Origin: Purshia tridentata
Lineage: Eukaryota > Streptophyta > Magnoliopsida > Rosales > Rosaceae
Length of the DNA: 64,000 nucleotides
Reading direction: 5' to 3'
Assembly (NCBI GenBank): GCA_003254885.1
Contig: QANT01005788.1
Span: 422-64,421, forward strand
Made by a program: the position numbers and the translations under genes. The notes below the pieces were generated by a model that was not told where the DNA came from, made no database searches, and worked only from the letters and a program-made list of their open reading frames with translations. Each line of letters opens with the position of its first letter. The first letter of the stretch is position 1. Shown here piece by piece: positions 14,101-27,300 of this stretch.

Positions 14101-15184
14101 TTGAGATGATGATTAATTTATCAGTAGGATTAAGACAATGTATCCATGGCTCTGTCCTCGCTCATATAAGGTTGGCTTGTAAGAGGGGATTTAGGCCATA
14201 AATGGTGGGCATAAATTCAAACCTTGTGTTTGAAAGGCCCACAAGGTTTCATGCCTTTGAACATCTTCTATCCATACAAAAGAAATTAGCTCAAACTAAA
14301 GTGACGTAAAAGCATGGCAATAATTTGATAAAAGCAGATTATATATTTAAACTCTCATAAACCAATGTATTCACACATTTTTCACACATTCAGCTAAGCA
14401 TTCATCTCGAATGACATGAAGACAACTGCAAACAGCTAAACCGAAGACTCTACTCAAAATGAGCATGTCAACTAACTCAATTCGAAAAGCAAATCATCCA
14501 AACACACACGCAATTTCAAAAAGCATATCAATAAAATCAATTGAGGATAGAAAGCACAATAAACCCTACCCAAAACCGATGTGAAACGGCATCGGGTGAG
14601 CACGACGACCTCGACGCGGATTCATCCGGCACTGGATCCAAGAAATTGGGATCATCGGCACAAGTGGCCTCCGACGAGAGCCGAAGAGCCAGCGCCAACT
14701 GCAGCTGATAACTCTCCTCGGTCTGCTGCGCCCAGCTCTTCCCTGAAGACGAACCACCACCACCGGCGGTCCCCATAGTCCCATCCATACCTTTCACTCT
14801 GAATTCACCACCACCTCCACCACCAATCTTAAACAAATCGTCCTGCATGTACCCGAACCCATCAATCTCATTCGCCGCCGTAGTCGATAGAGTCGGCGCA
14901 TAGTACTCGCCCGACAGCGAGCTCTCGCCGAAACTGCTCCCGCTCGACTGCCTCTGCAGCCCGACCACCGACGAGTACTGGTTTCCGATCCGATTCGCTT
15001 GCTGATTCGCCCGGAAATCAGCTCCAGTCTCCCAATCGAACCCTCTCTCGACCTTCATCCCCTTGATGTTCTTGCTCTCCGACTCGTAGAACGACGCTGT
15101 AGTAGTAGTAGTCGCGGCCGCGAACTGGTCGTCAGGAGCTTGGCTCAGAAGCGTGTAGTTCGATCTCCTTCCGGGCATTTCCAT
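8108..15184 (-). CDS. CTR1: Raf-like Ser/Thr kinase CTR1, negative regulator of ethylene signalling
   Basis: Fifteen coding exons were joined in frame: 15184-14570, 13362-13061, 12972-12828, 12536-12433, 12100-11892, 10586-10209, 10071-10031, 9940-9872, 9761-9661, 9502-9418, 9306-9208, 8968-8900, 8794-8663, 8409-8315, 8216-8108. All are GT-AG and the product is 850 aa (Arabidopsis CTR1 is 821 aa). It starts [15 protein letters not shown], as in Arabidopsis. The N-terminal EDR1/CTR1 regulatory domain includes [33 protein letters not shown] and [16 protein letters not shown]. The kinase domain begins near residue 575: glycine loop IGAGSFGTV (582-590), VAVK lysine K603, HRDLKSPN with catalytic D701, DFG at 719-721, and [11 protein letters not shown]. 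All three key residues are offset by the same 25 positions from Arabidopsis K578, D676 and D694. The protein binds ER ethylene receptors and phosphorylates EIN2. Introns 1 and 5 are the longest (about 1.2 and 1.3 kb). Confidence 0.96.
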
Positions 15185-18100
15185 CGATTTACTGGAGAAA
15201 TTGATTTTGTCAGAAAACCCTAGGAACTGTTAAACCCGCCATCGTTGAAAAACTGTTCAGAATCCAGGGAAGGTCTCAGTTTCTCTCTCTAGAATTCCAC
15301 TGTCGGAGTGAAAAAAAAAAGTGAAAGCGGTGGTGAGGTTTCATTCGATGGCGTAATCGTAATATTCTTGTGTATTTTTTAATAAAAACTTAAATTAATA
15401 ATTTAATTTGTGCTTTTCGGTGCATGCCCGGACCCATTTATTTCCCTTCACGCTCTGAGGCAAGAATCCTTCTCTCTATTTGTCTGCTGGCTATCGGGCA
15501 ATTAGTTCTTGTTAATTTCTTTTGGCCAATTAGTATTTGTTAATTGATGGGTTGGTTTCTGATTTGCTTATTTTTCTTCTATTTTATTTGAGGGTTCTTT
15601 TTTATATGTCTAAATTAGAAAATAAGTTAATAAATAAATTAATGTACAAAATTCATGATAAGTCCGTCTATTTTTAGTTTTAAGATCGAATAACATTCAG
15701 GTTAAACTTAATTATTTAAACAACCACTTAAAATATAATTGTCTTTATCCGTTAATGAAAGCCTATGCTTATTGTTCGTCAATGGCAATCCATATTTATA
15801 TCGAAAACAAAGTCATTCACATGATTTTTTTACATGTTTCTTGTGAAATGTTAATACACAACAAGAAGAAGTAATGCACACAAATTTAAAGAATACTCAT
15901 ATCATACAAATTAGAAATACAATTGTAATTGTTGGTTAGTACAACTACATATAGTTGTCACTAAGGAACAGTGACAATAGGCATTAGAACGCTCGTATAA
16001 GAGTGCATTCACATTCGTATAGAGTTCAAACGTTTGTTGAATTGACACTATAAGTTTATAACCTGAACTTATTATCAGAAACAAAGTTGGTGGATGAGCA
16101 ATTTAACTTAACAATTAAGTAGGTTAATGTAACAATAAAAAGTTCAAATTGAACTTGTGGATGAAGAATTCTCTTATAAGTATGAGAAAGTAAGCATATA
16201 TTAGTATGAGAATGGTGAACCATTAGATTGCAATATATATATATTTTGACCAAGTGAAGAAGTCCACAATATATTAATTTAATAAAATAGTTGATTTGTA
16301 AATTAGTGGCTTATCATTCTTATATTTATTATATTGGTCTCTTGTACTTACTTATAAGATAATTTATATATAAATCGTTATTAATTAATAAAAATTAAAA
16401 AGAAAAATATGTGACTACCATTAGGTAGCAACTTAATTATTTTGCACATGCATCAATTTGTTGTTTTCTTTTAGCAAGCAAAAAATGAAGGGTTCAATGC
16501 ATTTTTATTTTTGGAGGATTATGTTCTTTATGGTAGTCACTGATTTGCAAAATCACTATATTGAGTGAGAGAGAAACTTGTATGTCCCCATTATAAGCAT
16601 CACAAAAAGAGACAGAGAGATAAAAAATTAAAAAATTGATTATCTCTCACTCTCTCAAAGTGATACCACGTCTCCTACAACGGGACATGCAAGTTTATCT
16701 CCATGAGTGATGGTCCAATCCAATGAGCCAAACGGCTCCTGTTCCCATTCATTGAATTCTTTACATGCCTTTCCCTTTCTTTCTTTTTTGACAAGTACGT
16801 GTCTTTTTATTAGTCTTCTTTTTTTATCTTTATTTAAGTATTGAATTATACTAAAAACATAAACTATCATGTAAGATGGATAAGATTAACTTGGTATTTT
16901 AAGCCAATAATGCAATAACACTATACTTTTTATATTTTATTATATAAAAATTTCTTTAATTTCATGAAAAGTTATATTTATCAGAATGCGAAGTCATTCT
17001 CTATCCCTATTATAGGAGAATTTTCCTCTACCAAAAAGGGGAGGGGATGGGTAACAGCAATGCTTTGCCTAACCCACTTTTGTTTGAGAAACTGTTTCTA
17101 AATGGTTTTTTTTCTTAATCCTCTCCTTGGGCTTCAATGTAATTATTCTGACATATATGTACTATATCTTTAATCAAAGTATAATCTATATACAAATGAA
17201 TCTATATTGGAGATGTGGTATATAAAATGTGAAACATCTAACGTTACTTTGTGTCAAGATCGTCTTTGTACATTAGACCCCTTAAAAGCCAAGGACTTGG
17301 GCTCTCAAGTTGATTAGAAGAATAACCATGCCCAATAGCATTAACAAATGGGTCAAAACATAATGGGCTTAGTTTACTTCCTTGAAACCCCTTGCCCTCT
17401 GAGAGCCAGCTCAGTGAACTTTTTTTTTGCTGATTTTATTTGATGAGGGGGATTTGAATTTGTTTGCCCCTAAGCCTCACAATATAAATGTGTTATTTCA
17501 AATTCAATTTCTAATTTCTTAATATAAATGTTTCCTTTCAGTTCATAGGAGTATCAAAACTTTCTTTTTATTTCTTTATTGCATTTGATGTTTACAATTT
17601 AAACTAAAAAGTTAAATCTAAATTCATTATTTCAAATCTACATGGGGATATCTCTTCTTTTGTCAACTTTTTTTTATTTTTTCTTATACTTTCGGGTTAG
17701 GTGAAATTTTGTTTCTTATTCAGAAATGACTCATTTAAGGCCCAAGATTATAAAAACAATGCAATAGTAAATAATATATTATTCTTTAACAAAATGGAAA
17801 ATTACCTTCAACCTGGAATCAAGCTCATTCCATATTCATGCATTTTTAAATGGAAAATAAATATCATAAATTACAACACTTTATGAATAAAGAGTATTGA
17901 GTAATTTGTAATTGTTTGTCACATATATTGTTAGATAGTTTTTCCACGATGAAGTTTAACATGGTGAAGACATTTTCTGATGATTTTGGAGATAACAAGT
18001 TATGGGAGTGAGTTGCTTCTGTCAAGGTTCAAGTTGTACTCGGTGTAAAAGCACGGCACTAAGCAATATGGTGCTATAAGCCTATAAGGCTGCATTTGGC

Positions 18101-18615
18101 TGATATTGTAATTTGGCAAGGGATCGACTTATGTTTAATTTTTTATTAGGATAAGTAATTTGGGAAATGTGTTATGATCTGAAGGCTCGAATTCGATCGA
18201 CTCAGTCTGTAAGGTACTAAGATTAGATATAGTCCTCATATGTTTGATTTTCAAATATGTAAATGCACTTTCATGGAATGACATGTATATTGCTCTTATA
18301 ATTTAGATGATTATCGTGTCATTTTGTTTGCCAAATACTATGAAATTGTTGACTTGTTCTATGTGCTTTATTGTTAGACATATGAGCAATTGGCTCGGTT
18401 TGAAATAGGTTCACTAATGTTATGAGGTACACTATGCATTCTTATGTCCTCATTATAGATATAAGGTGCACACTTGGGTGGTGATGTATTTGTTAGTACT
18501 TTCATCTTATAGTTTGGATCATTTTTCACTTTGATCCATTTATGAATGTTATATGGTAGTTTTGTTTGTCAATTTAGACAAAATTTTTATTGAAAATGTT
18601 TTAAACGTAAAGCAA
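15185..18615. other. CTR1 upstream region and AT-rich spacer
   Basis: The first few hundred bases should hold the CTR1 5' UTR and promoter. The rest is AT-rich and apart from one small MITE (16569-16701) shows no gene, RNA or long repeat that I can support. Short open frames here have no recognisable domain and biased composition. Confidence 0.45.
16569..16701. mobile_element. Small MITE, family M1 copy 1
   Basis: The left arm (16569-16603) and the reverse complement of the right arm (16660-16701) share AAACTTG, ATGTCCC and TATCAC/CATCAC blocks, giving a fold-back of about 130 bp with a purely AT-rich middle. The same terminal sequence, with the core CCGTTATAGGAGAC, recurs at 40800-40908, so this is a dispersed family. 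There is no coding capacity. The superfamily was not determined because no convincing target-site duplication was seen. Confidence 0.55.
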
Positions 18616-19028
18616 ATAACAAGAATGGTTTTCAAATTTTACTCTAATATCACTTTGAATTATAAACTTGATTTTCAAGTCTATAGTCTTTGAACTTTAA
18701 CTCGTGTATCAGTTAAGTATATTTCGTCAATTTTATCCCTTTTTTTAATTAATTTTAGTCACGTATTAAGCATGTGAACTATTTTAAAATATAAAAATAA
18801 TAAATCATTATCTCTTTATTTTCTCAACGTGATATATGTGATCAAAATTGATAAAAAATATAAATAAAATTAACGAAATATATTAAAGTGATACATAAAT
18901 GAAAGTTCGTAAACTATATTATATAAAAAACAAGTTTGTGGACCGATACTCAAGTTTTGTAGGCTATATAATATACAAAACAAGTTCGTGGACTGATACT
19001 CGAGATAAAATTTAAGAACCATTGTTAT
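18616..19028. mobile_element. Fold-back element of about 410 bp
   Basis: The two halves are imperfect reverse complements along almost their whole length, centred near 18825. For example AATGGTTTTCAAATTTTA on the left matches AATGGTTCTTAAATTTTA read from the right end, and the GTATATTTCGTCAATTTTAT block recurs as ATATATTTCGTTAATTTTAT. This is the structure of a long-armed MITE. It has no open frame. The family is unknown. Confidence 0.6.
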
Positions 19029-19339
19029 AATTTATTATTGAAAAATATAAACACAATTAGAAATCAAGGTAAAAATATTATAAATTAAAGAGGCCCAAAA
19101 TCATAATTTAAATAGTTACAAACCATGTGCTGTTGTGTGCTGGACTCGTCCTTATACGTCCGAATACAGTTGTGGTACTCGATACTCGGTAGACTGACAG
19201 CCCGATGGGTTATACTTGTGACCCGCCGAATCCACCAACAAACCACAAATCGCCACGTATTACGTTTCATTTTATATAAAATAAAAATGAAAACAGGATT
19301 AAATTTGGAGGGAAACGAAAAATAAAATTGGCGGTAAGG

Positions 19340-20420
19340 CGGTAAGAGTCCCTCTCGCGCTTCATATGCGTCTGAAGAACCTCTCGTGCTCCATCTGAGA
19401 CGGAGGTCTCTCTCATTCTCCATCAGCTTCATCATCCACGAACGAAGACTCTCTCGTGTTTCATCCGAGACTGAAAGAGTCTCTCTCTTCTCATCCACGA
19501 TCCAGCTCTCGCTGCTCACAAGGGGCATACAAGTTCAAAGGTGTGAATCAATTTTATTTCATCTTTATGTTCCTTTAATTTTATCGTAATCGATTTTATT
19601 TCTTTAACATTCGATTTTATGTTCTCCTTGTGCATCTTAGCATCTTGGAATTTTCTTATTTGTGTTTGATTTTATCAATTTTATTTTCTATTTTTTTTGT
19701 CCTTTTAATTTGATCATAATCGATTTGATTCCTTTGATCACAATCGATTTTATAGTCGGCTTTGTGCATCTTAGCGTTTCGGATCTTGTTTGTGTTTTGA
19801 TTGTTTCAATTTTTGATCAGCTTCATCTGCGACTAAAGAGTCTCTTGTGCTTCATCTGAGACTGAACGGGTCGCTCTCTTCTCATCCACAATCCACTTTC
19901 GCTGCTCACAGGGAGCATACAAGTTCAAAGGTGTGAATCAATTTTAGTTTCTATCTTTTTTATTTAATTTTATCACAACGATTTTATATTCGGCTTGTGC
20001 ATCTTAGCATCTTGGAATTTTCTTTTTGTGTTTGATTGTATCAATTTTATTTTCATTTTAAGTTTATCATAATCGATTTAATTTCTTTAATCACATTCGA
20101 TTTTATATTCGGCTTGTGCATCTTAGCGTTAGAGAACTTATTTGTGTTTTGATTGAAACGATCAGCTTCATCTGCAACTGAAGAGTGTTTTATGCTTCAT
20201 CTACGATCCAGCTTTCACTGCTCGCAAGGAGCATACAAGTTCAAAGGTACGCTTCAAATTTCTTTTCTGTTATTTTTGTCTTTTAATTTGATCGTAATCG
20301 ATTTCTTTCTTTAATCATATTTGGTTTGTGCATATTAGCATTTTGGAAATTTCTTTTTTTTTGTATGTGTGTGATTGTATCATTTGGAAATTTCTTATTT
20401 GTGTTTGATTGTATCAATTT
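19340..20420. repeat. Decayed tandem array of roughly 320-390 bp units
   Basis: The block GCATACAAGTTCAAAGGT recurs at 19525, 19915 and 20231. Each time it is preceded by a CTCT-rich stretch (TTCATCTGAGACTGAA-like) and followed by AATTTT, AATCGATTTTAT and GTGCATCTTAGC segments. Spacings are about 390 and 316 bp. The first unit is itself made of 30-35-bp subrepeats (19346-19510). Each unit ends in an exon/donor-like AAAG|GTGTGA or AAAG|GTACGC, so it may derive from a multiplied leader exon. No coding sequence is attached. Confidence 0.65.
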
Positions 20421-20534
20421 TCGTGAGGCCTACTATTCTTAGCTGAGCCAAACAGAAATATAGTCTGTTCGTCTGAATAATTTAGACAAAAAATAAAATT
20501 CACAAAATCTTTTGAGGAATTTTTGTTTCACAAA

Positions 20535-20905
20535 TATATATACTTCGTCTTAAATCTGATGAGTAATGAATTGTGGCACGTACTCCACATTGTAATTCGA
20601 TAATAGAAGTCGTTTATTTTCCAAGTCTTTGTTTAAGAATTTTTCAAAAAATTAAATAAATCGAAAATCATTAAACTATCTAATTATGATAGTATAAATA
20701 GACGAACATAATGATTTCAAAAACATTTGAAATGATGGCCATTTAATCATATGGTTAAATGATTTTTGATTTGTTTAATTTTTAGTAAAGATGATCTTTG
20801 TATAGGGATAGAGAAAATATATGACTTCAATCATCGAATTACAATACGTAGTGTGTCTCATAAGTCATGTCTCATCATGTTTAAGATGAGCTATACCTTT
20901 GCATC
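20535..20905. mobile_element. Fold-back element of about 370 bp
   Basis: Long imperfect inverted halves centre near 20720. ATTGTAATTCGATAATAGAAGTC (20590-20612 region) matches ATTGTAATTCGATGATTGAAGTC read from the other end, and inner arms at 20645-20685 and 20750-20790 pair as AAATTAAATAAATCGAAAATC with AAATTAAACAAATCAAAAATC. No open frame is present. This is a MITE-like structure; its family was not identified. Confidence 0.6.
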
Positions 20906-21330
20906 TGTGTAATCTCATCATATTTAAAATGACGTATACCTCAACAAAAGAGACCTATGTGTATATATATGTGTGTGTGTACGACTAGGTAGTTAACTGT
21001 GTTGGAGATGCTTCGAGCGATTTCTTACTATCAGAATGCTAGGAAAACTTTTGTGCGCTAGCTTCTTCGCTGTTATTACACAATATTTTAATAGGTTTAC
21101 ACTGTCACTATTCAAGTAATTTTGCTCAAGAAACTAGCTAGTACATTAAACCGCATTACATCTTTGGTTATGCCGGCCGTTTTTACACAAATGGCTAAAT
21201 GCCCTCAGAGTCATGTGAGCATAAAACTCAACTGGAACCTAACTGCCAATATACAGTTGTTGAATGCTGTGCCACTCAATGTAGGCTTTGTGTTGCTCCT
21301 TAGACATGCTTCTTTGAAAATTCTGAATGG

Positions 21331-24300
21331 CTACTCTTCTCCCCCACTACCTTTTGGTCTGGACAACTTGCTGGCTGGGAAGTGCAGTCGGGCCATTAAA
21401 GGACGCGGTGCCCGTGTTTTCTGGTCAAATCCCCTCACGCAGACATATCCTGCAAACCAATTCCAGTGGCTTTTGAGCAAACAAGGATTGCTCTGAACAT
21501 GCCCGAGGCAATTTGTGACACAAAAACTAAGTCCTTAGCTCAAGGGTAAGATGCTAGAAATTGCAACATTCCAAGGGAAGTAGGTTTTTGGTCCCTTTGT
21601 TACAATTATGTAAGATTTTGAATACGTGTGTCTACAAGTAAGCAAAAAGGGACTAATGGCTAATTCGTGCATACATGTAAACAAATGAAAGACTAATGGC
21701 TAAAATTTCACAATAAAGCTGCTAGGATGACATATAAATAGGGAAATACCTTTCCAAAAGCATTGTTGAATTGCCGGTGTTGTTAACCCTGGTAAGAAGA
21801 AGCATATTCTGAGTGCCATTGATTATATCAAAAGTAAAACTATAAGAGCGTAAGTTTCACAATCTTTACCTTTAAATATTGTTGGTATTGAGGTTCCAAA
21901 GTACACAGTTCTCCTATTTAGCTTCCACAACCAAGCTCTTGGAACATCAATCGGGTTAAGGCTTGAATCATGGTCGGCAAATACCTGCATAGGACAGTAT
22001 TTGTAATTGCATTCAATATTACCTGAACTTGAAACAGATGCCTTAAGGATGCCAAGAAATAAATTGAGCCAAATGAAAATTCATCTCACCTCGTTTACTT
22101 GGAAGTAAGTGCCATTAAGTGGGAAACTCCCTCTCATTGCCGTTCGGCATGGTATCTGTTCATGATGTGTTTTAAGAATAGGTAAAAATTCATCACTGTC
22201 TCATCACTTCTATTGGTGTTAACAAGGGTTTAGTAGTGTTGTTTTTCTATTATTGTTAAAGTCATTAGTAGCATTAAAAGTTATAAATGGCTATCACAGT
22301 AGTTTTGATTAGCATATTCTTACCAAGAGAGTCCCTCGAACTTTTTGTGAATTTGCTTCCCGTGCACTGTTGCATGAGAAACATTCCTTATCGTCACACA
22401 ATTTACCAAGTTCTTGAGAACTACACCTCTTCTCTGGTGGTTGAATGGAATTTGCCGTTTCACCTGCCATGAACATTAATGCATTTAGTGGAATTGGCCA
22501 ATAAACATATAGAAAAATAGGAAATTTATTAGCTTTAGGCAGTACACCTTAAGAGGGCCATAGAGATGCTCTATGCCATGGCCCTAATTTTAATTCTAAT
22601 TGCTAAACCAGATTTTCTTGTCACATTGGGGACTTTTTACTAGGCATTCCTCAAGCTCGGTTGCCCACTTTGGAAGATTGTTCTAGGCTAAACTCTCAAA
22701 AGAGGGTTGAGAACTTGGGAGTGAAGAGGAAAATTGGATAGCCAGATGTAAGAATTTTACTGGTAGTAGGTTGGTTGTTGTTATCTGCATACCTGGTGTC
22801 CAAATAGCCAAAAGGTAATTGCATGGATCATCAGGTTCTCGCTTTTCCAACTGTAACTGTAATAAGCAAAGACAGATTTAATGGAAATTGATTATGGATA
22901 GGGACTCAGCAAAAAAAAACAAAAAACAATGCCTACTTGTCGATAGAAAAAGGGATAGGTAAAGAAAAATTTAATTTGGTAAGTACGTAGATATTACTAA
23001 CCATTTCTACAAGAGGGTGTGAATCGGGAAGTTCATAGCTGCATTGTGAAGAACAAGAATCAGAAACATAGAAAATGTTTGGCTCATTACAATATGACAA
23101 TATTCCTGTAAAAAATTATGGAGCTTTTGTTCTAAACTAAATCTTGTTTGCCATCATTTGGCCAATGTTATGTTTTCTGGATGCAAAATCTATATAGTTC
23201 TGCACAGTAGTGATGTTCTATGATTTCCATTGGATACCCTACCATGATATTTCCTTTTGTAATTTTCATGCGTTTGAATTTCTAATCACAGAATGTTAAC
23301 TGTTCATTGTCCCTTGGCTAACATGAATTATATTTAAGTAATTGGACTTTCAGTTTCCCTTGCTTACTTAAACACTGCTCCATCCATTTAATACTAGCAA
23401 TACCAAATCTTGCATGCAAGATATTTCTTGAATTATTGAAGAGATGACAGTGCCTACTTACACTTGGTGCTCAGTTCGTAGTCGGCTCACATTCTTAAGC
23501 TTGGGTGTAGGAATAGATGCAGCTTCTGGAGTTAGAGAAACTAAAGCCTTTGACATTTCACCTTCTTGAAGCTCCATGTTTTCTTGCATATAATTTTGTA
23601 AATTCTGAGTGAACTGCTCAATGTTAAGTTTAATGGTAGGTATTTCATCTGGATCCTCATATAAGTCCTCAATGTCCTCTATTATCTCTGTGCACTCTGG
23701 CTCTGGTGTTGCCGGTTCTTCAATAATAGGTTCACAATTACCAACTGCAGGTTTTGTTTCTGATTGCTGGCTTGCTTCCAATTGCTGACTTTCTTCCAAC
23801 TGTTTTGTTGCCTGAAGGAGAGGCAAGGGAACTTTATTGTTCATCTGAGCAGCGTTTGGATAGGCAGTTCTGTCTTCAGTTGCACTCACTATACTTCTCT
23901 CCTCTGGCCCTGGCAGGGCAAGCCTTGCACTGCACCCAAAAAATGCTTTGTCATATAATCTTGCATTAAAGTGGGTTTTACGAGGATTGTTAATTGGCAT
24001 ATTTGCAGTATAGGATATCTGGTGTGTCACCTGTGCACAATTTTCATTAGACTGAGAAAAAGGGTTGGTCAATAGACTCAATAACCAATAATGGGTCCTT
24101 TGATCACTTTAGAATCTGATTCATGAACCCTTTCCTTTTTATTATTTTATTATCTATGTATGCTTATATTTATTTCTATATGTTGATAAGTTGATGTTTA
24201 CAATTGTTCATACTCCTTGAATGAGCCATAATCAATTTTTGGTCATATGGATGTTTATAGCTATATCTTTTACTTGTCAGGCTTAACATCCCAAGGGCTC

Positions 24301-27300
24301 TAATCGGTGGTGTACAAATGAAATTGTTTTCTTATTTATTGGAACTACCTATATGATGTAGTTTGTGGCTTTTAGATGCAAAGGATTGAAACAATTGACA
24401 TGCAAACCTTGCGAATGCACTTGCGAAATGCCTACAGTCTCCTCTCATTGGACATGCATTGCAATTTGGTTTGTTTTTTGTGCAGAAGACCTGCATCAGA
24501 GATCGTCATTCTATTCATTCTTAGCCTGTGACAGTGAAGAACAATCACTTCAAGTATATAATGCGACAACATACCTTTCCAAATGTTATCATCTGGTAAT
24601 GCAGCTCATACCTGTTAGCAAATATTGATATGGTTAAGTCAATCGATATCCAATTTCATGGAAGACCAATTTTGTTTTGACTCTGCAAAATCATTTTCAT
24701 AAATACGCTATAGTGTACTAATGGGAAGATTTTGTCTGATTTTGTATTTACAGTGTTCTTTGGTCAAGCTTGCACAGTCGTGGCCACAAATATTTTTGAA
24801 TGGATTCCAGCACTGGGTACCTATGAGAGACAGAAACATCAGCTCCAGTTCTAAGTGGATATGCTTTCCTGTAGTAATATGGAGGTCATAATACTTACAG
24901 TTCTAGAAGATGCAACTGCAGCGACTCAGGCAGGGGCTGAAGGGGTACCCATCCAAGCCGTACAGCTATACGTCCAACATTTGTGTCCACCTTCAAAGAT
25001 ACAACTATATATGTTAAGATCTGTTGCATCTATTCTGATCACTCATACTTTTAATATATACTCACTGGAAAAGCAAGATGGTGAAGTGTTAAAAGCCGCA
25101 CACACTCCACACTTTTCAGCCCCAGTCCCCGAAAGCTCAGCAGATACTCTCTACAGGTACAAGTCAAACAATTTTGAAATGCAAACCACTAAAGCATAAT
25201 GCATATTCAGTGCATATACTTTAGGAACACAAACATGGCATTTTGGCATGACATCTGGGGGTAAGTGATTGAGTTTATAAAATACAGTTGTTATAGTTAG
25301 AAATTGGGTTGGAATAATTCTGTGGGCTTACTTTGCTTGGTCAGGTGGAACATCCCTCAACCATTCAAGATCAATACTCCCGTGTTCTCTAACCAGTCGA
25401 TTAAGGAAATCCTGCAAAAATTTCTCAATTTAAACATCAGTGATCTAGAAGGTTTTAAGGGTAGTGGGTATGCTGAAAAATATGAGAATTATATTTATAG
25501 TATACTTACCTTGATTCTTTCTGCAAGCATATTATTCATCCCCCGCTCTTTGATGGTTTGGGCAATCTCACTAACATCTGCACATCTTACAGCTTCCCAG
25601 TCCAAGGAATCCAATGTGTTTGGTGTTTTTGCCCTTTTCCTTCCATTTGATTCTGCCTGCTTCCTTAATTTGTCCCAATCAAGCTGATCCTTTTTCTCTT
25701 TTCCAGCTCTCCTGTTCTTTGCTTTTGAGGTAGTAGCATTCATCTTACTAAACTCTTTATTCATTGAATAACCCTGCTCATTTAAATTTGGCTCTGTTTC
25801 ATTCTGCATAATATCTATGGTCTCTCCAGAAATGTTCAAACAATTATGCTGCATTTTATTGCTTTGCTCCTGAGCAAGTGTCTTGGCATTATTCAGGGTC
25901 CCAATTACCCTGATTTGAGACTCAACCATATTATTACCTTCCTGAATGCTAATGCATGATTCACTGGAACATCTTGGTGCTTCTTGAACATTCATTGTCA
26001 GCTTATTATGTATCGTATCATGACTAACAGATTCTGCTGTTAGTGCACTCTGTTCACCCAGATTGTCTTCATATATGTTCTTGGAAGTATTAGAAGATTG
26101 GGTTACTTCTCTGAACAAATCAAAGCACTCAACTTGCAGTACTCCTGGGTTGGTGGTTGGATGCAAACAACAGTCACTGGAAGGGTCCAGGAATGCTTCT
26201 TCCCTGTTTATATTTTGTCTTCGCTCATCATGCTGCATGCATATAGGTTGCTGTTCATAGCTTGATTTGTCATGTGATGACATGTGGCTGCTTCTGTGAC
26301 TGTAAACTTCACGCAGCATAGTTGATTCAGCCTTCTGCAAAAGCTCCACAAACGAAGTGGAGTGATCCAAACTGCTGTTTTTACATGGATTAGGTGGATC
26401 CTCTGTTTCTGAGTTGCTCTCACATGATCCTGATTTTTCCACAGTTTGAGAAGTTGAAGAATCCACAGAATTTTGAGATGAAACTACATCATATGTTCTC
26501 ATATCTTCCTCTAAGCGACATTCTGATACCATTCTTGTGATATTGGCAGTTGACCTGTTTACTGAATTATGGTACATCCCTTGACAAGGTTCAGATGAAT
26601 GGGATAGCTTGCATTCTGTTTCATTTGTTGAGACAACTCCCTCAGTTGTGCTTCCAGAGTTCTCATTGATTCTGGCAACTTTTTCTTCACTGTACTCACT
26701 GTCATTGAAAGTTATGGAACTCCAGTCACAAACTGGCTCACTGATGCACACTTCTGTTTCATCTTCTACTAAGCTTTCAACCTCTACATAGCATGATTTT
26801 TGGTTGCTCCTTGACTTCAAGGGAAAATGTGCAGCGACTGACATGAATGCAGAGCTGCAAGATGGAGGTAAATATTAGATATGAGAATTGAACTTTCTAA
26901 TGCCAAATTTTCTAGTTACTTTTAGAAACAGTTTCACCTAGACAGATGATCTGAGACATTTTGTGTAAGGAAAACTCCAACCACTGAGTCCACAACTGAT
27001 CCTTTCCATGGGGAGAAGCGTCTATCTCCTGTGGAATAAACATTACTACAATATAAAGTTGTAACCATGCATATCTGAAATTATGGAAAAGTGTCTGTGT
27101 CTGTGTATTCATATAAGGTAATGTTTTCTTGCCACATATCTGGCATGCTATGTAGCCAGATTGTCAAACTGACATCACACATTCCAATAAGAGTCTACCT
27201 AATCAACAGTCCAGATAGTCAGTCCAACAACATAACATGCTACTGTCTTGTAAGAAAAAATTTCCCTATATGTAAAGAGTTCATAAGGTGCTTGAGATTA

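Noticed and set aside
21122-21496. Plus-strand open frame of 124 codons
   Set aside because: It is the antisense shadow of the last exon of the ROS1-like gene (21449-21331) and its flanks; no independent domain.
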